64,000 bases of DNA from HGM12998 sp900756495 (GTDB lineage: Bacteria > Bacillota > Clostridia > Oscillospirales > Oscillospiraceae), in contig CAUEFI010000005.1 of the NCBI GenBank assembly GCA_958477305.1, forward strand, positions 111,398 to 175,397, in the 5' to 3' direction. The translations under genes and the position numbers were made by a program. The notes below the pieces were generated by a model, which was not told the DNA's origin, did not search any database, and was given only the letters and a program-made list of their open reading frames with translations. Position 1 is the first letter of the stretch. Each line of letters begins with the position of its first letter. Positions 33,937 through 42,300 of the stretch are shown here, in pieces.

Positions 33937-34635
33937 ATGAGCAATTATAAAGGGCTGCCTGAACTTCTTCCGGACGATGTCATTGAGCGGGCAAGGAGGC
34001 TCAATCCTGCACTTCTGTGTGATGGGATGAAGAATATGGGGATCGTCAATGACGGATGCATGGACGCAGCTATGATGCCTGTTAACAAGGAATTGACGAT
34101 GGTTGGAACCGCCATCACTGTGAGTACCGATAACGGAGATAACTTCCCCATTCATGTGGCCACATATTCCGCCAAACCTGGCTATGTCATGGTGATTGAC
34201 GGGAAAGGCTATGATAAGCGCGCCTACTTCGGCGACCTCATTATGGGGGCGGCTAAGGCTGTTGGACTGGAAGGAATGGTGGTAGACGGGTATACCAGGG
34301 ATACGCTGGGATGCTTGGAGTTGGAATTTCCGGTATATTCCAGGGGCATTTTACAGGCCGGACCAATTAAGAAGGAGCCTGGCGAGGTCAATATGCCAAT
34401 AGTCTGCGGCGGAATTCCTGTCAATCCCGGCGATCTGGTCGTCGGTGGCGCCGACGGCGTTACAGTTGTACCGCGCGAGCATGTATACGAAGTGCTTGAA
34501 AAAGCTGAGGCCAAACTGGCCTATGAAGAAGAGCGGGAAAAGACCATTGCGGCTTACAACTGCTGTGTCGCGGAGGGAAAGGAACCTCCTCAGCTGGCGC
34601 CGCAGTGGGTGCTTGATATGTTGAAGGATATGTAG
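33937..34635 (+). CDS. RraA-like aldolase/decarboxylase family protein
   Basis: A 232-residue protein of the RraA / 4-hydroxy-4-methyl-2-oxoglutarate aldolase fold. The motif GDLIMGAAKAVGLEGMVVDG (about 99-118) and the Arg121-Asp122 pair (GYTRD) match the metal/pyruvate-binding residues of the aldolases. Such enzymes cleave branched 4-hydroxy-2-oxo-diacids to pyruvate plus a second oxoacid and also decarboxylate oxaloacetate. The RNase E-inhibitor role of E. coli RraA is unlikely here because the gene opens a catabolic cluster. The ATG follows AAGAAAGGATATG. It would be a logical final, carbon-cleaving step of the pathway. Confidence 0.85.
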   Translation: MSNYKGLPELLPDDVIERARRLNPALLCDGMKNMGIVNDGCMDAAMMPVNKELTMVGTAITVSTDNGDNFPIHVATYSAKPGYVMVIDGKGYDKRAYFGDLIMGAAKAVGLEGMVVDGYTRDTLGCLELEFPVYSRGILQAGPIKKEPGEVNMPIVCGGIPVNPGDLVVGGADGVTVVPREHVYEVLEKAEAKLAYEEEREKTIAAYNCCVAEGKEPPQLAPQWVLDMLKDM

Positions 34636-34665
34636 CATTTGCTCGGCGAGGAGAGAAGGGGCCTG

Positions 34666-36036
34666 ATGAACACTTCACAAATATTGGCAGAATTTTCTAG
34701 TGGACTTGAACTTACTGATATTCCAGAATATATCCGTGATGACCTGAAGATTAGAATGCTCGACTTTGTTGCATCTGCTGCTGCCGGCCACGGAGTCAAT
34801 CGGGCAATGAACGCTGTTGTGCTCAAGGTTATTGCGGAACAGGGCGGTGCGGAACAGAGTACGCTGCTGTTTTCTAAGAAAAAGCTCCCTGCCGCGCAGG
34901 CTGCATACTGCAACGCGTTTCTCTGCAATGGAGCGGATATGGACGACGGGCATATGCTTGCAAACGGCCATCCCGGCGTTTGTGTGATACCCGCGGTACT
35001 GGCGCTTGGGGAGTGGCGCAGGGCGGCTTACGAGGACATTGCGCCGGCGATTGTTGCCGGATATGAGATATTTATTCGACTGTCCAGTGCCATCATGCCG
35101 TCTCATCTTCAAAGGGGATTCAACGGGACAGGGACTTCGGGCACAGTGGCAGCAGCGGCAGCAGCGGCAAGAGTCTTAAAGCTAAATGCTGAAAAGACCC
35201 ATGCAGCCATCGGGCTTGCGGCGACGTCTGCATCGGGCCTCATGGAGCTGAATGAATCTGGCCAGGCGATGAAGCCGATTAATCCCGCGAAATCTGCCTA
35301 TCATGGCGTCATGTGCGCCCTTTTGGCCGAAGGCGGGGCTGTGGGGCCGATCGCACCGCTGGATGGAAGCAAGGGCTACTTCAAGGCCTTTGCTGACGAA
35401 ACGGATATCCCGTCTGTCACCAAGAATCTCGGCAGGACATTTCTCATGGATACCACTTATATCAAGCTCTACCCCGCCTGCCGGCATATGCATGCAATGA
35501 TAGACTGCGCGGTATTTTTGAACCAGAAGGGCGGATTTGTGCCAGAGGATATCGAAAGCGTGATTCTATATACTTATCCTGCCTCTGAGAAATTGACCGG
35601 ACTGATTCGGTTTCCCAAGAGTGAGGATGAGGCCAAGTTCAGTTTGACTTATGCCGCCGCCGTCGGGCTGCTGGACGCCAACTTTACGCTGGCAGATCTC
35701 TACAGGGCGGCGAATATGAGCGAAAGAGTGAAATACCTCATTGAACGCATGGAAATCGTATCCTGCCCTGAACTGGAGGATCGCAAGAACATGATCCGCG
35801 GCGCCCGTATGGAGCTTAGACTGAAGAACGGGACCAGTCTTGAGAGCGCTGTGGAGGTTCCCAAAGGTGAAAAGCGCTATCCCGTTGACAAGGGCGATCT
35901 GAGGAGAAAACTAAGTGCCTGTGCAGATGGCCTGCTGACAGCCGGGCAGCAGGAGAGGATTTTTGCATCCGCCATGCATTTTGAAAAGGAGACCGATCTG
36001 TCGTCATTTTTTGTACAGATGGTGCCGGAGGAGTAA
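34666..36036 (+). CDS. MmgE/PrpD family protein, copy 2
   Basis: About 456 residues with the family core: DFVASAAAGHG, CNGADMDDGHMLANGHPG (about 85-102) with the Asp and His cluster, and the lysine segment MKPINPAKSAYHGVM (about 200). At the place where many members have GFHxT the sequence is GFNGTGTSGT (about 147), with Asn for His, so chemistry may differ. ATG 34666 follows GAGGAGAGAAGG, 30 bases after the aldolase gene. It probably adds or removes water, or decarboxylates, on a tricarboxylate-like intermediate. Confidence 0.86.
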   Translation: MNTSQILAEFSSGLELTDIPEYIRDDLKIRMLDFVASAAAGHGVNRAMNAVVLKVIAEQGGAEQSTLLFSKKKLPAAQAAYCNAFLCNGADMDDGHMLANGHPGVCVIPAVLALGEWRRAAYEDIAPAIVAGYEIFIRLSSAIMPSHLQRGFNGTGTSGTVAAAAAAARVLKLNAEKTHAAIGLAATSASGLMELNESGQAMKPINPAKSAYHGVMCALLAEGGAVGPIAPLDGSKGYFKAFADETDIPSVTKNLGRTFLMDTTYIKLYPACRHMHAMIDCAVFLNQKGGFVPEDIESVILYTYPASEKLTGLIRFPKSEDEAKFSLTYAAAVGLLDANFTLADLYRAANMSERVKYLIERMEIVSCPELEDRKNMIRGARMELRLKNGTSLESAVEVPKGEKRYPVDKGDLRRKLSACADGLLTAGQQERIFASAMHFEKETDLSSFFVQMVPEE

Positions 36037-36038
36037 TT

Positions 36039-37001
36039 ATGGAAAAGGTACTGATCATCGGCCCATTTAATGAGACGATGAAGAAAGCGCTGGAAAACGC
36101 GCTGGCAGACAACTTTGAGCTGTCCTTTATTACGAGCCGGGACGAGTATGGAAGGCTGACGGATGCCGACTACGTCATACTGAGGACTTTAAATCTCAAT
36201 GCCGCCGATATTGCGGCAATGAAGAAGGTCAAGCTCATTCAGCGCTGGGGTGCAGGTTATGATACAGTGGATATTGAGGCCGCCGCAAAGAAAGAAATCC
36301 CTGTAGCGGTATGTTACGGGGTCAATTCTGTTCCTGTATCGGAGATGGCTGTTGCGCTGATGCTGGCCGCCTACCGCAATGTGGTGCCGCTTACTGTGGG
36401 AATGCAAGAGGGCAAGTGGGAGCGTGAAGCTTACGCTGCAAAATCCCACACCATCAGCGGTAAGACGGTGGGAATCATCGGCATCGGCAATATCGGCCGC
36501 AGGGTAGCGGCTCTGTGCAAGGCATTCGGCGCGGAAATCCTCTACTATGACGCCTACCCCCTTGCGCCTGAGAAGGAATTGGAGCTGGGTGTTGCCTTCT
36601 GCCCGCTGGAAGAAATCTGGGGCGCGTGCGATATCATTTCCCTCCACGTTCCACTGCTTGATTCTACCGCCAAAATGGTAAACAGTGAAACCCTTGCAAA
36701 AATGAAGAAGGGCGCGCTGCTTATCAATACCGCCCGCGAGGAACTGGTTGACCTTGAGGCGCTCGGCCAGGCGCTTCGCTCCGGGAAGCTCTGCGCAGCA
36801 GGTCTTGATGCACTGGAGAAGGACACGATGGCAGACGGCCCTTTTGCAGAGCTTCAGAATGTAGTGCTCACCCCGCACTTGGGCGGAAATACTGCTGACG
36901 ATGCGGCTCAGATGGCTCAGCGCTGCGCCGATCAGATATACGCAATCAGCCGCGGAGAGAAGCTTACATTTCCCCATGTAGTCAACGGCGGAAGCTGGTA
37001 A
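36039..37001 (+). CDS. D-isomer-specific 2-hydroxyacid dehydrogenase, copy 1
   Basis: A 320-residue NAD-dependent oxidoreductase. The Rossmann loop GIIGIGNIG is at residues 145-153, with Asp171 (YYDAYP) favouring NAD over NADP. Catalytic Arg233 (NTAREE), Glu260 (LDALEKD) and His280 (TPHLGG) are present. It interconverts a 2-hydroxyacid and its 2-oxoacid. It begins two bases after the PrpD stop, so expression is coupled; it may supply or consume the 2-oxoacid made or cleaved by its neighbours. Confidence 0.92.
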   Translation: MEKVLIIGPFNETMKKALENALADNFELSFITSRDEYGRLTDADYVILRTLNLNAADIAAMKKVKLIQRWGAGYDTVDIEAAAKKEIPVAVCYGVNSVPVSEMAVALMLAAYRNVVPLTVGMQEGKWEREAYAAKSHTISGKTVGIIGIGNIGRRVAALCKAFGAEILYYDAYPLAPEKELELGVAFCPLEEIWGACDIISLHVPLLDSTAKMVNSETLAKMKKGALLINTAREELVDLEALGQALRSGKLCAAGLDALEKDTMADGPFAELQNVVLTPHLGGNTADDAAQMAQRCADQIYAISRGEKLTFPHVVNGGSW

Positions 37002-37044
37002 TAGGGCAGGCGCCGCGAATATACCGAAAAGGAGACGTTTAAAC

Positions 37045-38655
37045 ATGATTAAGCATGTCCTGGAGATGCCTGTCTATCGGGAGGTCGATGTCGCTGTCGT
37101 TGGGGGCGGGCCCGGAGGAGTGGCCGCGGCGCTGGCAGCGGCAAAAAACGGCGCAAAGACCTTGCTGGTTGAGCGCTACTATGCACTGGGCGGCAATATG
37201 TCGCTGGGGCTGGTTCACAGCCTGCATGGGTACCGGTCGGACAGCAACTACAGCAGCAAAAAGCATCCCACCTCGGATTGGGACAACCCCTTGGTGGCAA
37301 AGACGCCTATCACCATGGGCATTTATAACCGCATTTACGAGGAAAACGGAACAGGGTTTCGAGGGCACTACGGAGACCCCAGCCTGCGGGAAAATGTGGA
37401 CGAAGAAGTGGTGATTTATGCGCTGGACCAAATGATGAAGGAGGCTGGCGTTGAGGTCCTGTTCAATACCACGGCGTTTGACGTTATAAAAGAGGGCGAC
37501 GCCGTAACCGGTATCGTCATTGCCAATAAGTCAGGGCCTCAGGTTATTAAGGCGAAGGTGGTAATTGACTGCAGTGCAGACGCCGATATCGCGACGAGGG
37601 CCGGGGTTGATTTTACTTACGGCGACGATACAGGAAGGGCGCATGGCATCTCTCTGCAGATGCAGATTGGCGGCATAGATGTGGAGCGCTTCCTGGAGTA
37701 CCTGAAAAACCGTCCGGAGCCGACACCGGAGGAAAAGGAAGCGATACTGCACGACAAGTATATGCTGACAAACGGCGGTTCAAAGTCGCCCGACGCGAGA
37801 TTTTCGCTGCAAAAGGGCGATACCGGCGAGCATCACATGGAGGGAAAACGGCTCTCCTGGGATGAGCAATATGAGGCGATGAAAAACGGTGAGTTCCTGG
37901 TGCTGAAGGACTGTGTGGAAGCTGAATGGTTCCAGTATCTCAAAGATCATCCGTATCCCGAGACGCCTTATATGCCCAATACGACGACTCCGCTTCCGAT
38001 TTATCCGAAGTCCCCCAGTTTTAACTGGTTTGGTATTGTCCGTGACGGCAGGGTCCGCTTTGATCAGGCCATGTCTGGTGTGCATGAGTGCCTGGTAGAT
38101 TCCACGAATGAAGAGGCTATCAGCCATGCGCTTGTCCTCTGCCGAAGAATCAACTGGATTTATATGAAATTCTTCCGGGAGCGGATTCCGGGGTTTGAGA
38201 ATGCGTACATCATCAAGAATGCCACATACAGCGGCCGTGACAGCAGACAAATTGTAGGCGAGTACTGTGTGACATTAGAGGATATTGGCTCAGGCAGACA
38301 GTTTGAGGATGCAATCGCCAATGTCTGGCGTGCAAACAATCTGCATCTTATCAACGGACAATATGGATTCCGCATGTGGTTTGAGACAAAGAAGCCGTTT
38401 ACCGTACCCTACCGGAGCCTTGTCCCCAAAACGGTGGACAATCTTCTTGTGGGAGGACGCTCGATATCCAAGCACTACTTGGTGAGGATCTCATCCATGG
38501 TTCCCTGTATGCAGTACGGTGAGGCAGCCGGCGTGGCCGCAGCCCTTGCCGTCAGAGAACATATCAGGCCCCGTGATGTTGATATCCGCGAGTTGCAGGA
38601 GACCTTAGGCTTTACCTATGAATTCAAGGACTATGTAGCAGGCGAATCATTTTAA
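37045..38655 (+). CDS. FAD-dependent oxidoreductase (FAD_oxidored family), copy 1
   Basis: A 536-residue flavoprotein. The dinucleotide loop VAVVGGGPGGVAAALAAA is at residues 16-33, followed by the VERYYALGGNMSLG FAD contact. A second FAD segment, IDCSADADIATRAG, lies near residue 175, and DNLLVGGRSIS with PCMQYGEAAGVAAALA closes the FAD site. The substrate domain lies between. It shares long blocks with the gene at 50760, indicating duplication within the cluster. There is no N-terminal signal and no CxxC cluster motif, so it is probably a soluble dehydrogenase that desaturates or oxidises the pathway acid. Confidence 0.88.
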   Translation: MIKHVLEMPVYREVDVAVVGGGPGGVAAALAAAKNGAKTLLVERYYALGGNMSLGLVHSLHGYRSDSNYSSKKHPTSDWDNPLVAKTPITMGIYNRIYEENGTGFRGHYGDPSLRENVDEEVVIYALDQMMKEAGVEVLFNTTAFDVIKEGDAVTGIVIANKSGPQVIKAKVVIDCSADADIATRAGVDFTYGDDTGRAHGISLQMQIGGIDVERFLEYLKNRPEPTPEEKEAILHDKYMLTNGGSKSPDARFSLQKGDTGEHHMEGKRLSWDEQYEAMKNGEFLVLKDCVEAEWFQYLKDHPYPETPYMPNTTTPLPIYPKSPSFNWFGIVRDGRVRFDQAMSGVHECLVDSTNEEAISHALVLCRRINWIYMKFFRERIPGFENAYIIKNATYSGRDSRQIVGEYCVTLEDIGSGRQFEDAIANVWRANNLHLINGQYGFRMWFETKKPFTVPYRSLVPKTVDNLLVGGRSISKHYLVRISSMVPCMQYGEAAGVAAALAVREHIRPRDVDIRELQETLGFTYEFKDYVAGESF

Positions 38656-38742
38656 TTCAGCGTTCGAAGCGATACATTTGCGACAGACGGATACGGCTGC
38701 TGAGATTGCAGGGAAAACAGTTTAACCGAAAGGAATATTGTC

Positions 38743-39957
38743 ATGCATGGAAAGACAATAGCGGAAAAGATATTGAGCAGCCATGCTGGGGTAAGCGCAT
38801 ATGCAAATGATGTGGTACTTGCCGATGTGGACATCGTTATGATGCATGACGCTAACGGACCCTTGGCGGTGCGCGCTTTTAGAAATATGGGTGGCAGCAA
38901 GGTCTTTAACCCCGACAAGGTTGTCGTCATTTTCGACCACTGCTGTCCCCCCTCCAATGAAAAGCTGGCAAACATCCACGCATTTCTGCGTGATTTTGTG
39001 AAGGAACAGGGCCTTCGCTTTTATGAAGGCGGCAGAGGGGTATGCCATCAACTTATGGTGGAGAGCGGTCTGATAAAGCCCGGGTCGCTGGTAGTGGGGA
39101 CGGATTCCCATACCTGCACGTACGGTGCGCTGGGATCCCTTTCGACAGGCCTGGGCGCTACCGATATTTCTACCGTGCTCAAAGAGGGTAAACTGTGGTT
39201 CCGGGTGCCGGAGACCATACGGGTGATTCTAAAAGGAATGCTCCCCCCTGGTTGCAGCGCAAAGGATATCATCCTGAATGTTATCGGCAGACTGGGAGCA
39301 GACGGAGCAAACTACCTGAGTGTGGAATTTTATGGCGAGTATCTGGAACATAGTTCTCTCTCCCAGCATCTTACCATGACAAACATGTTGGTCGAAATGG
39401 GAGCCAAATGCGGATTTACCTGCCATTCGGGACTGGGCATTCAGGCCGATGCAGACGCCGGGTATCTGAAGACAGTGGAGTTTGATCTGAGCACAGTGGA
39501 GCCGGCGGTTGCAAGACCTCATACCGTAGACAACGTATGCCCTGTGACCATGGTGGAGGGCACGGCTATCCAGCAGGCAGTACTCGGCAGCTGTACCAAC
39601 GGGCGGCTGGAGGACTTTGAGGCGGCCGCAGGAATTTTGAAGGGGAGACACATTGCCGGCGGGGTAAGATTGCTGGCGCTGCCGGCATCGGAGACCGTCC
39701 TGAAAGAAATGGCCGAATCCGGGATACTGGCGACTTTGATTCAGGCCGGCGCGACAATTTGTACGCCAGGCTGCGGCGTATGTGTAGGTACCCTGGGCGG
39801 TGTGCCCGCGGATGGAGAAGTCATTATTTCCAGCACAAACAGAAACTTTAAGGGAAGGATGGGCAACAATAAGGCCTTTATTTATCTGGCTTCACCAGAG
39901 ACGGTTGCCGCCTCTGCACTCACCGGTAAAATAAGTGATCCGAGGAAGTTCCTCTGA
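38743..39957 (+). CDS. Aconitase/isopropylmalate-isomerase-type large subunit, copy 1
   Basis: The 404-residue catalytic [4Fe-4S] subunit of a LeuC/homoaconitase-type hydro-lyase. Cluster cysteines are Cys284 (GSCTNGR), Cys344 and Cys347 (PGCGVC), with the 60- and 3-residue spacing of LeuC. Other marks are FDHCCPP (about 66), GTDSHTCTYGALG (about 121) and SSTNRNFKGRMG (about 368). Family members move a hydroxyl group between neighbouring carbons through an unsaturated acid. The matching small subunit follows after 34 bases. It is not a leucine-pathway gene by context, since no leuA or leuB neighbour exists; the substrate is unknown. Confidence 0.92.
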   Translation: MHGKTIAEKILSSHAGVSAYANDVVLADVDIVMMHDANGPLAVRAFRNMGGSKVFNPDKVVVIFDHCCPPSNEKLANIHAFLRDFVKEQGLRFYEGGRGVCHQLMVESGLIKPGSLVVGTDSHTCTYGALGSLSTGLGATDISTVLKEGKLWFRVPETIRVILKGMLPPGCSAKDIILNVIGRLGADGANYLSVEFYGEYLEHSSLSQHLTMTNMLVEMGAKCGFTCHSGLGIQADADAGYLKTVEFDLSTVEPAVARPHTVDNVCPVTMVEGTAIQQAVLGSCTNGRLEDFEAAAGILKGRHIAGGVRLLALPASETVLKEMAESGILATLIQAGATICTPGCGVCVGTLGGVPADGEVIISSTNRNFKGRMGNNKAFIYLASPETVAASALTGKISDPRKFL

Positions 39958-39991
39958 TATTTTTCGGAGAAAATTGCACATGGAGGTACAT

Positions 39992-40516
39992 ATGCTCCTT
40001 TCAGCAAAAGCGATCGTCTACGGCGATGACATCAATACTGACCTGATAATCGCCGGAAAGTATACAAAAACATTGGACATTGGCGCACTGTCCAGCCACT
40101 GTATGGAGGACCTGGATCCTGACTTTCACCAAAAATGTGAAGGTGGAGCGATTGTGGTGGCAGGCAAGTATTTCGGCTGCGGCTCCTCCCGGGAGCAGGC
40201 GCCCACGGCCTTGAAGGAATCGGGCGTACAATGTGTTGCAGCCAAGAGCTTTTCAAGGATTTTTTACCGCAGCGCAATTAATATCGGCTTGCCGCTGATT
40301 GAGTGCGACACTTCCACGATTCGGGAAGGGGATACTCTGGAGTACGAGCTTGGTGGAAGCGAGCTTCGAAACTTGACTACGGGCGAGGCGATACCAGTAA
40401 AACCACTGCCGGCTCTCATGCAGAATATACTGCGGTGCGGCGGCATGGTGGAGGTTATGAAAAAATACGGAGGATTCCACCGCTTTACCAAAGAGGTGAC
40501 AATGAGCAATGGCTAA
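39992..40516 (+). CDS. Aconitase/isopropylmalate-isomerase-type small subunit, copy 1
   Basis: The 174-residue swivel-domain subunit of the preceding enzyme. It has GDDINTDLI (about 10-18) and the active-site loop FGCGSSREQAP (about 59-69). The substrate-recognition stretch after the first strand reads YTKT, differing from YLVY/YLVM-type isopropylmalate isomerases and YLRT-type homoaconitases, so neither of those substrates is assured. ATG 39992 has TGGAGGT seven bases upstream. It overlaps the next large-subunit gene by 8 bases. Confidence 0.9.
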   Translation: MLLSAKAIVYGDDINTDLIIAGKYTKTLDIGALSSHCMEDLDPDFHQKCEGGAIVVAGKYFGCGSSREQAPTALKESGVQCVAAKSFSRIFYRSAINIGLPLIECDTSTIREGDTLEYELGGSELRNLTTGEAIPVKPLPALMQNILRCGGMVEVMKKYGGFHRFTKEVTMSNG

Positions 40517-41780
40517 AACATTTGCGGAGAAGGCGCTGAGTAAAGCTGCCGGGTATGAGGTGTCAGAGGGAGATATTGTTACCGTATATCCGGATTTCTG
40601 CTTGAGTCACGAAAACGCTGCGTCGGTCTGCACCACATTTAAGACCATCGGCTTGGAAAAGGTCTATGATCCGGATCGGATTGTCATCGTCTTTGATCAT
40701 ACGGTTCCACCGCCCACCGGCGGCTATGCCAACAGCCACAAGCAGATCAGAGAATTTGTCAGGGAGCAGGGGATTCGCAACTTTTATGATATGAACAGCT
40801 TGGGGGGGATTTGCCACCAGATCCTGTGCCAGGAGGGCTATGCCGCGCCTGGGCTTGTCATCGTAGGCTCGGACAGTCATACCTGTACCCACGGCGCGGT
40901 GGGTGCATTCGCCACCGGCATCGGCCGAAGCGAAATGGCGGCTATCTGGGCGACAGGAAAGCTCTGGCTCCGTGTGCCTCAGTCGATGAAGATAACGGTG
41001 GAAGGCCAGTTTAGCCCCGGCGTCACGGCAAAAGATTTGATTTTAACCATTGCGGGCGAAATCAGTAGTTCGGGGGCCGACTACCTCTCTATGGAATTCC
41101 ACGGAGAAGGTGTTGCCGCTATGAGCATCGGGGAGAGAATGACCATATGTAATATGGCCATTGAAATGGGAGCAAAGAACGCAGTGTGCAGGCCGGATGA
41201 GAAAGTCTTTGCCCACCTGAACGGCAGGGCAAAAAAGGCTTGGTCTCCTGTGTGGGCGGATGAAGGAGCGAGTTACATAAAGCAGCTGCATTATCGCCTT
41301 GACAATTTGGTCCCGGCTGTCGCACTGCCCGGCAGAGTAGATAACTACGCACCCGTCACCGGAGCACTGGGCAGGCGCATCGATCAGGCATTTATCGGGA
41401 CCTGTACAAATGGGCGCCTTGAGGACTTGCGGATTGCAGCGGAGATATTAAAGGGAAACAGGGTCGCTGTACGCACCATTGTGCAGCCGGCTTCCGTAGC
41501 GATCTACCAAGCTGCGCTCAGAGAAGGCCTCATTGATATTTTTATGGACTCAGGCTGCGTACTCAACCACCCCGGTTGCGGCCCCTGCGTAGGCGTGTGC
41601 GGCGGTATCATTGGAGACGGCGAGGTGTGCATTTCCACCGCAAACCGTAATTTTACAGGAAGAATGGGGAGCCGCAGTTCGGAGATTATCCTTGCCAGTC
41701 CGGCCACCGTCGCCGCCAGTGCTGTCAAGGGTGCTGTCAGCGACCCGCGGGCGTATTTCCAGGGGAGGAATGGAAAATGA
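40509..41780 (+). CDS. Aconitase/isopropylmalate-isomerase-type large subunit, copy 2
   Basis: A 423-residue second [4Fe-4S] hydro-lyase subunit. Cysteines are Cys299 (GTCTNGR), Cys357 and Cys360 (PGCGPC). FDHTVPPP (about 66), GSDSHTCTHGAVGAF (about 119) and STANRNFTGRMG are present. It is clearly homologous to copy 1 but diverged and has its own small subunit, so the cluster encodes two separate dehydratase/isomerase reactions. It overlaps both neighbours (8 bases before, 4 bases after), implying tight coupling. Confidence 0.92.
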   Translation: MAKTFAEKALSKAAGYEVSEGDIVTVYPDFCLSHENAASVCTTFKTIGLEKVYDPDRIVIVFDHTVPPPTGGYANSHKQIREFVREQGIRNFYDMNSLGGICHQILCQEGYAAPGLVIVGSDSHTCTHGAVGAFATGIGRSEMAAIWATGKLWLRVPQSMKITVEGQFSPGVTAKDLILTIAGEISSSGADYLSMEFHGEGVAAMSIGERMTICNMAIEMGAKNAVCRPDEKVFAHLNGRAKKAWSPVWADEGASYIKQLHYRLDNLVPAVALPGRVDNYAPVTGALGRRIDQAFIGTCTNGRLEDLRIAAEILKGNRVAVRTIVQPASVAIYQAALREGLIDIFMDSGCVLNHPGCGPCVGVCGGIIGDGEVCISTANRNFTGRMGSRSSEIILASPATVAASAVKGAVSDPRAYFQGRNGK

Positions 41781-42298
41781 GGATTGAGGCTGAGGTCATA
41801 AAATACGGCGACGATATCAGCACGGATCTGATTTATCCCGGAAGATATACCTATCTGCTCCTGACTGAGGAACAGATGGCTGAACACGCTCTGGAGGATC
41901 TGGACCCTGAATTCAGCGGGAGGGACGCATCCAACTGTGTGATTGTCGCCGGTACGAACTGGGGCTGCGGCTCTGCCAGAGAGCAGGCGGTCAAGTGCAT
42001 CCGCCAAAAGGGGATCAAGGCGGTAATCGCCAAGAGCATTTCCCGCATTTATTATCGGAACAGCATCAACGAAGGGTTGCTGCCTATTGTCTGTCCAGCT
42101 GCAGTCGATTCCGTTGAAAGCGGAGATAAGATTGAGATAGACGTCGAAAACGGAGTGATTCAAACGCCGGGGGGCAGTTTCAGCTTCCCCAAATTCCCGG
42201 CGTTCGTGCTCGGCATTCTGAGGAGCGGCGGGCTCATTGCCCAGGTCAGAAATGAGCTTTCAGCAGGACAACCGGATATGGTAAAACAGGGAGGTTAG
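41777..42298 (+). CDS. Aconitase/isopropylmalate-isomerase-type small subunit, copy 2
   Basis: The 173-residue swivel subunit. It has GDDISTDLIYPGRY (about 11-24), followed by YTYL at the specificity position, and the active-site loop NWGCGSAREQA (about 60). It overlaps the large subunit gene by 4 bases (ATGA). The specificity residues differ from copy 1, supporting a second, different substrate or step. Confidence 0.9.
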   Translation: MRIEAEVIKYGDDISTDLIYPGRYTYLLLTEEQMAEHALEDLDPEFSGRDASNCVIVAGTNWGCGSAREQAVKCIRQKGIKAVIAKSISRIYYRNSINEGLLPIVCPAAVDSVESGDKIEIDVENGVIQTPGGSFSFPKFPAFVLGILRSGGLIAQVRNELSAGQPDMVKQGG

Positions 42299-42300
42299 GT

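Noticed and set aside
33937..34635. RraA as regulator of RNase E
   Set aside because: Most clostridia use other RNases, the Arg-Asp aldolase pair is present, and the gene leads a catabolic cluster.
37045..38655. Tricarballylate dehydrogenase (TcuA) assignment for the flavoprotein
   Set aside because: The chemistry would fit the cluster, but the sequence belongs to the FAD_oxidored type rather than the fumarate-reductase-like TcuA type, and no TcuB or TcuC neighbour is present.
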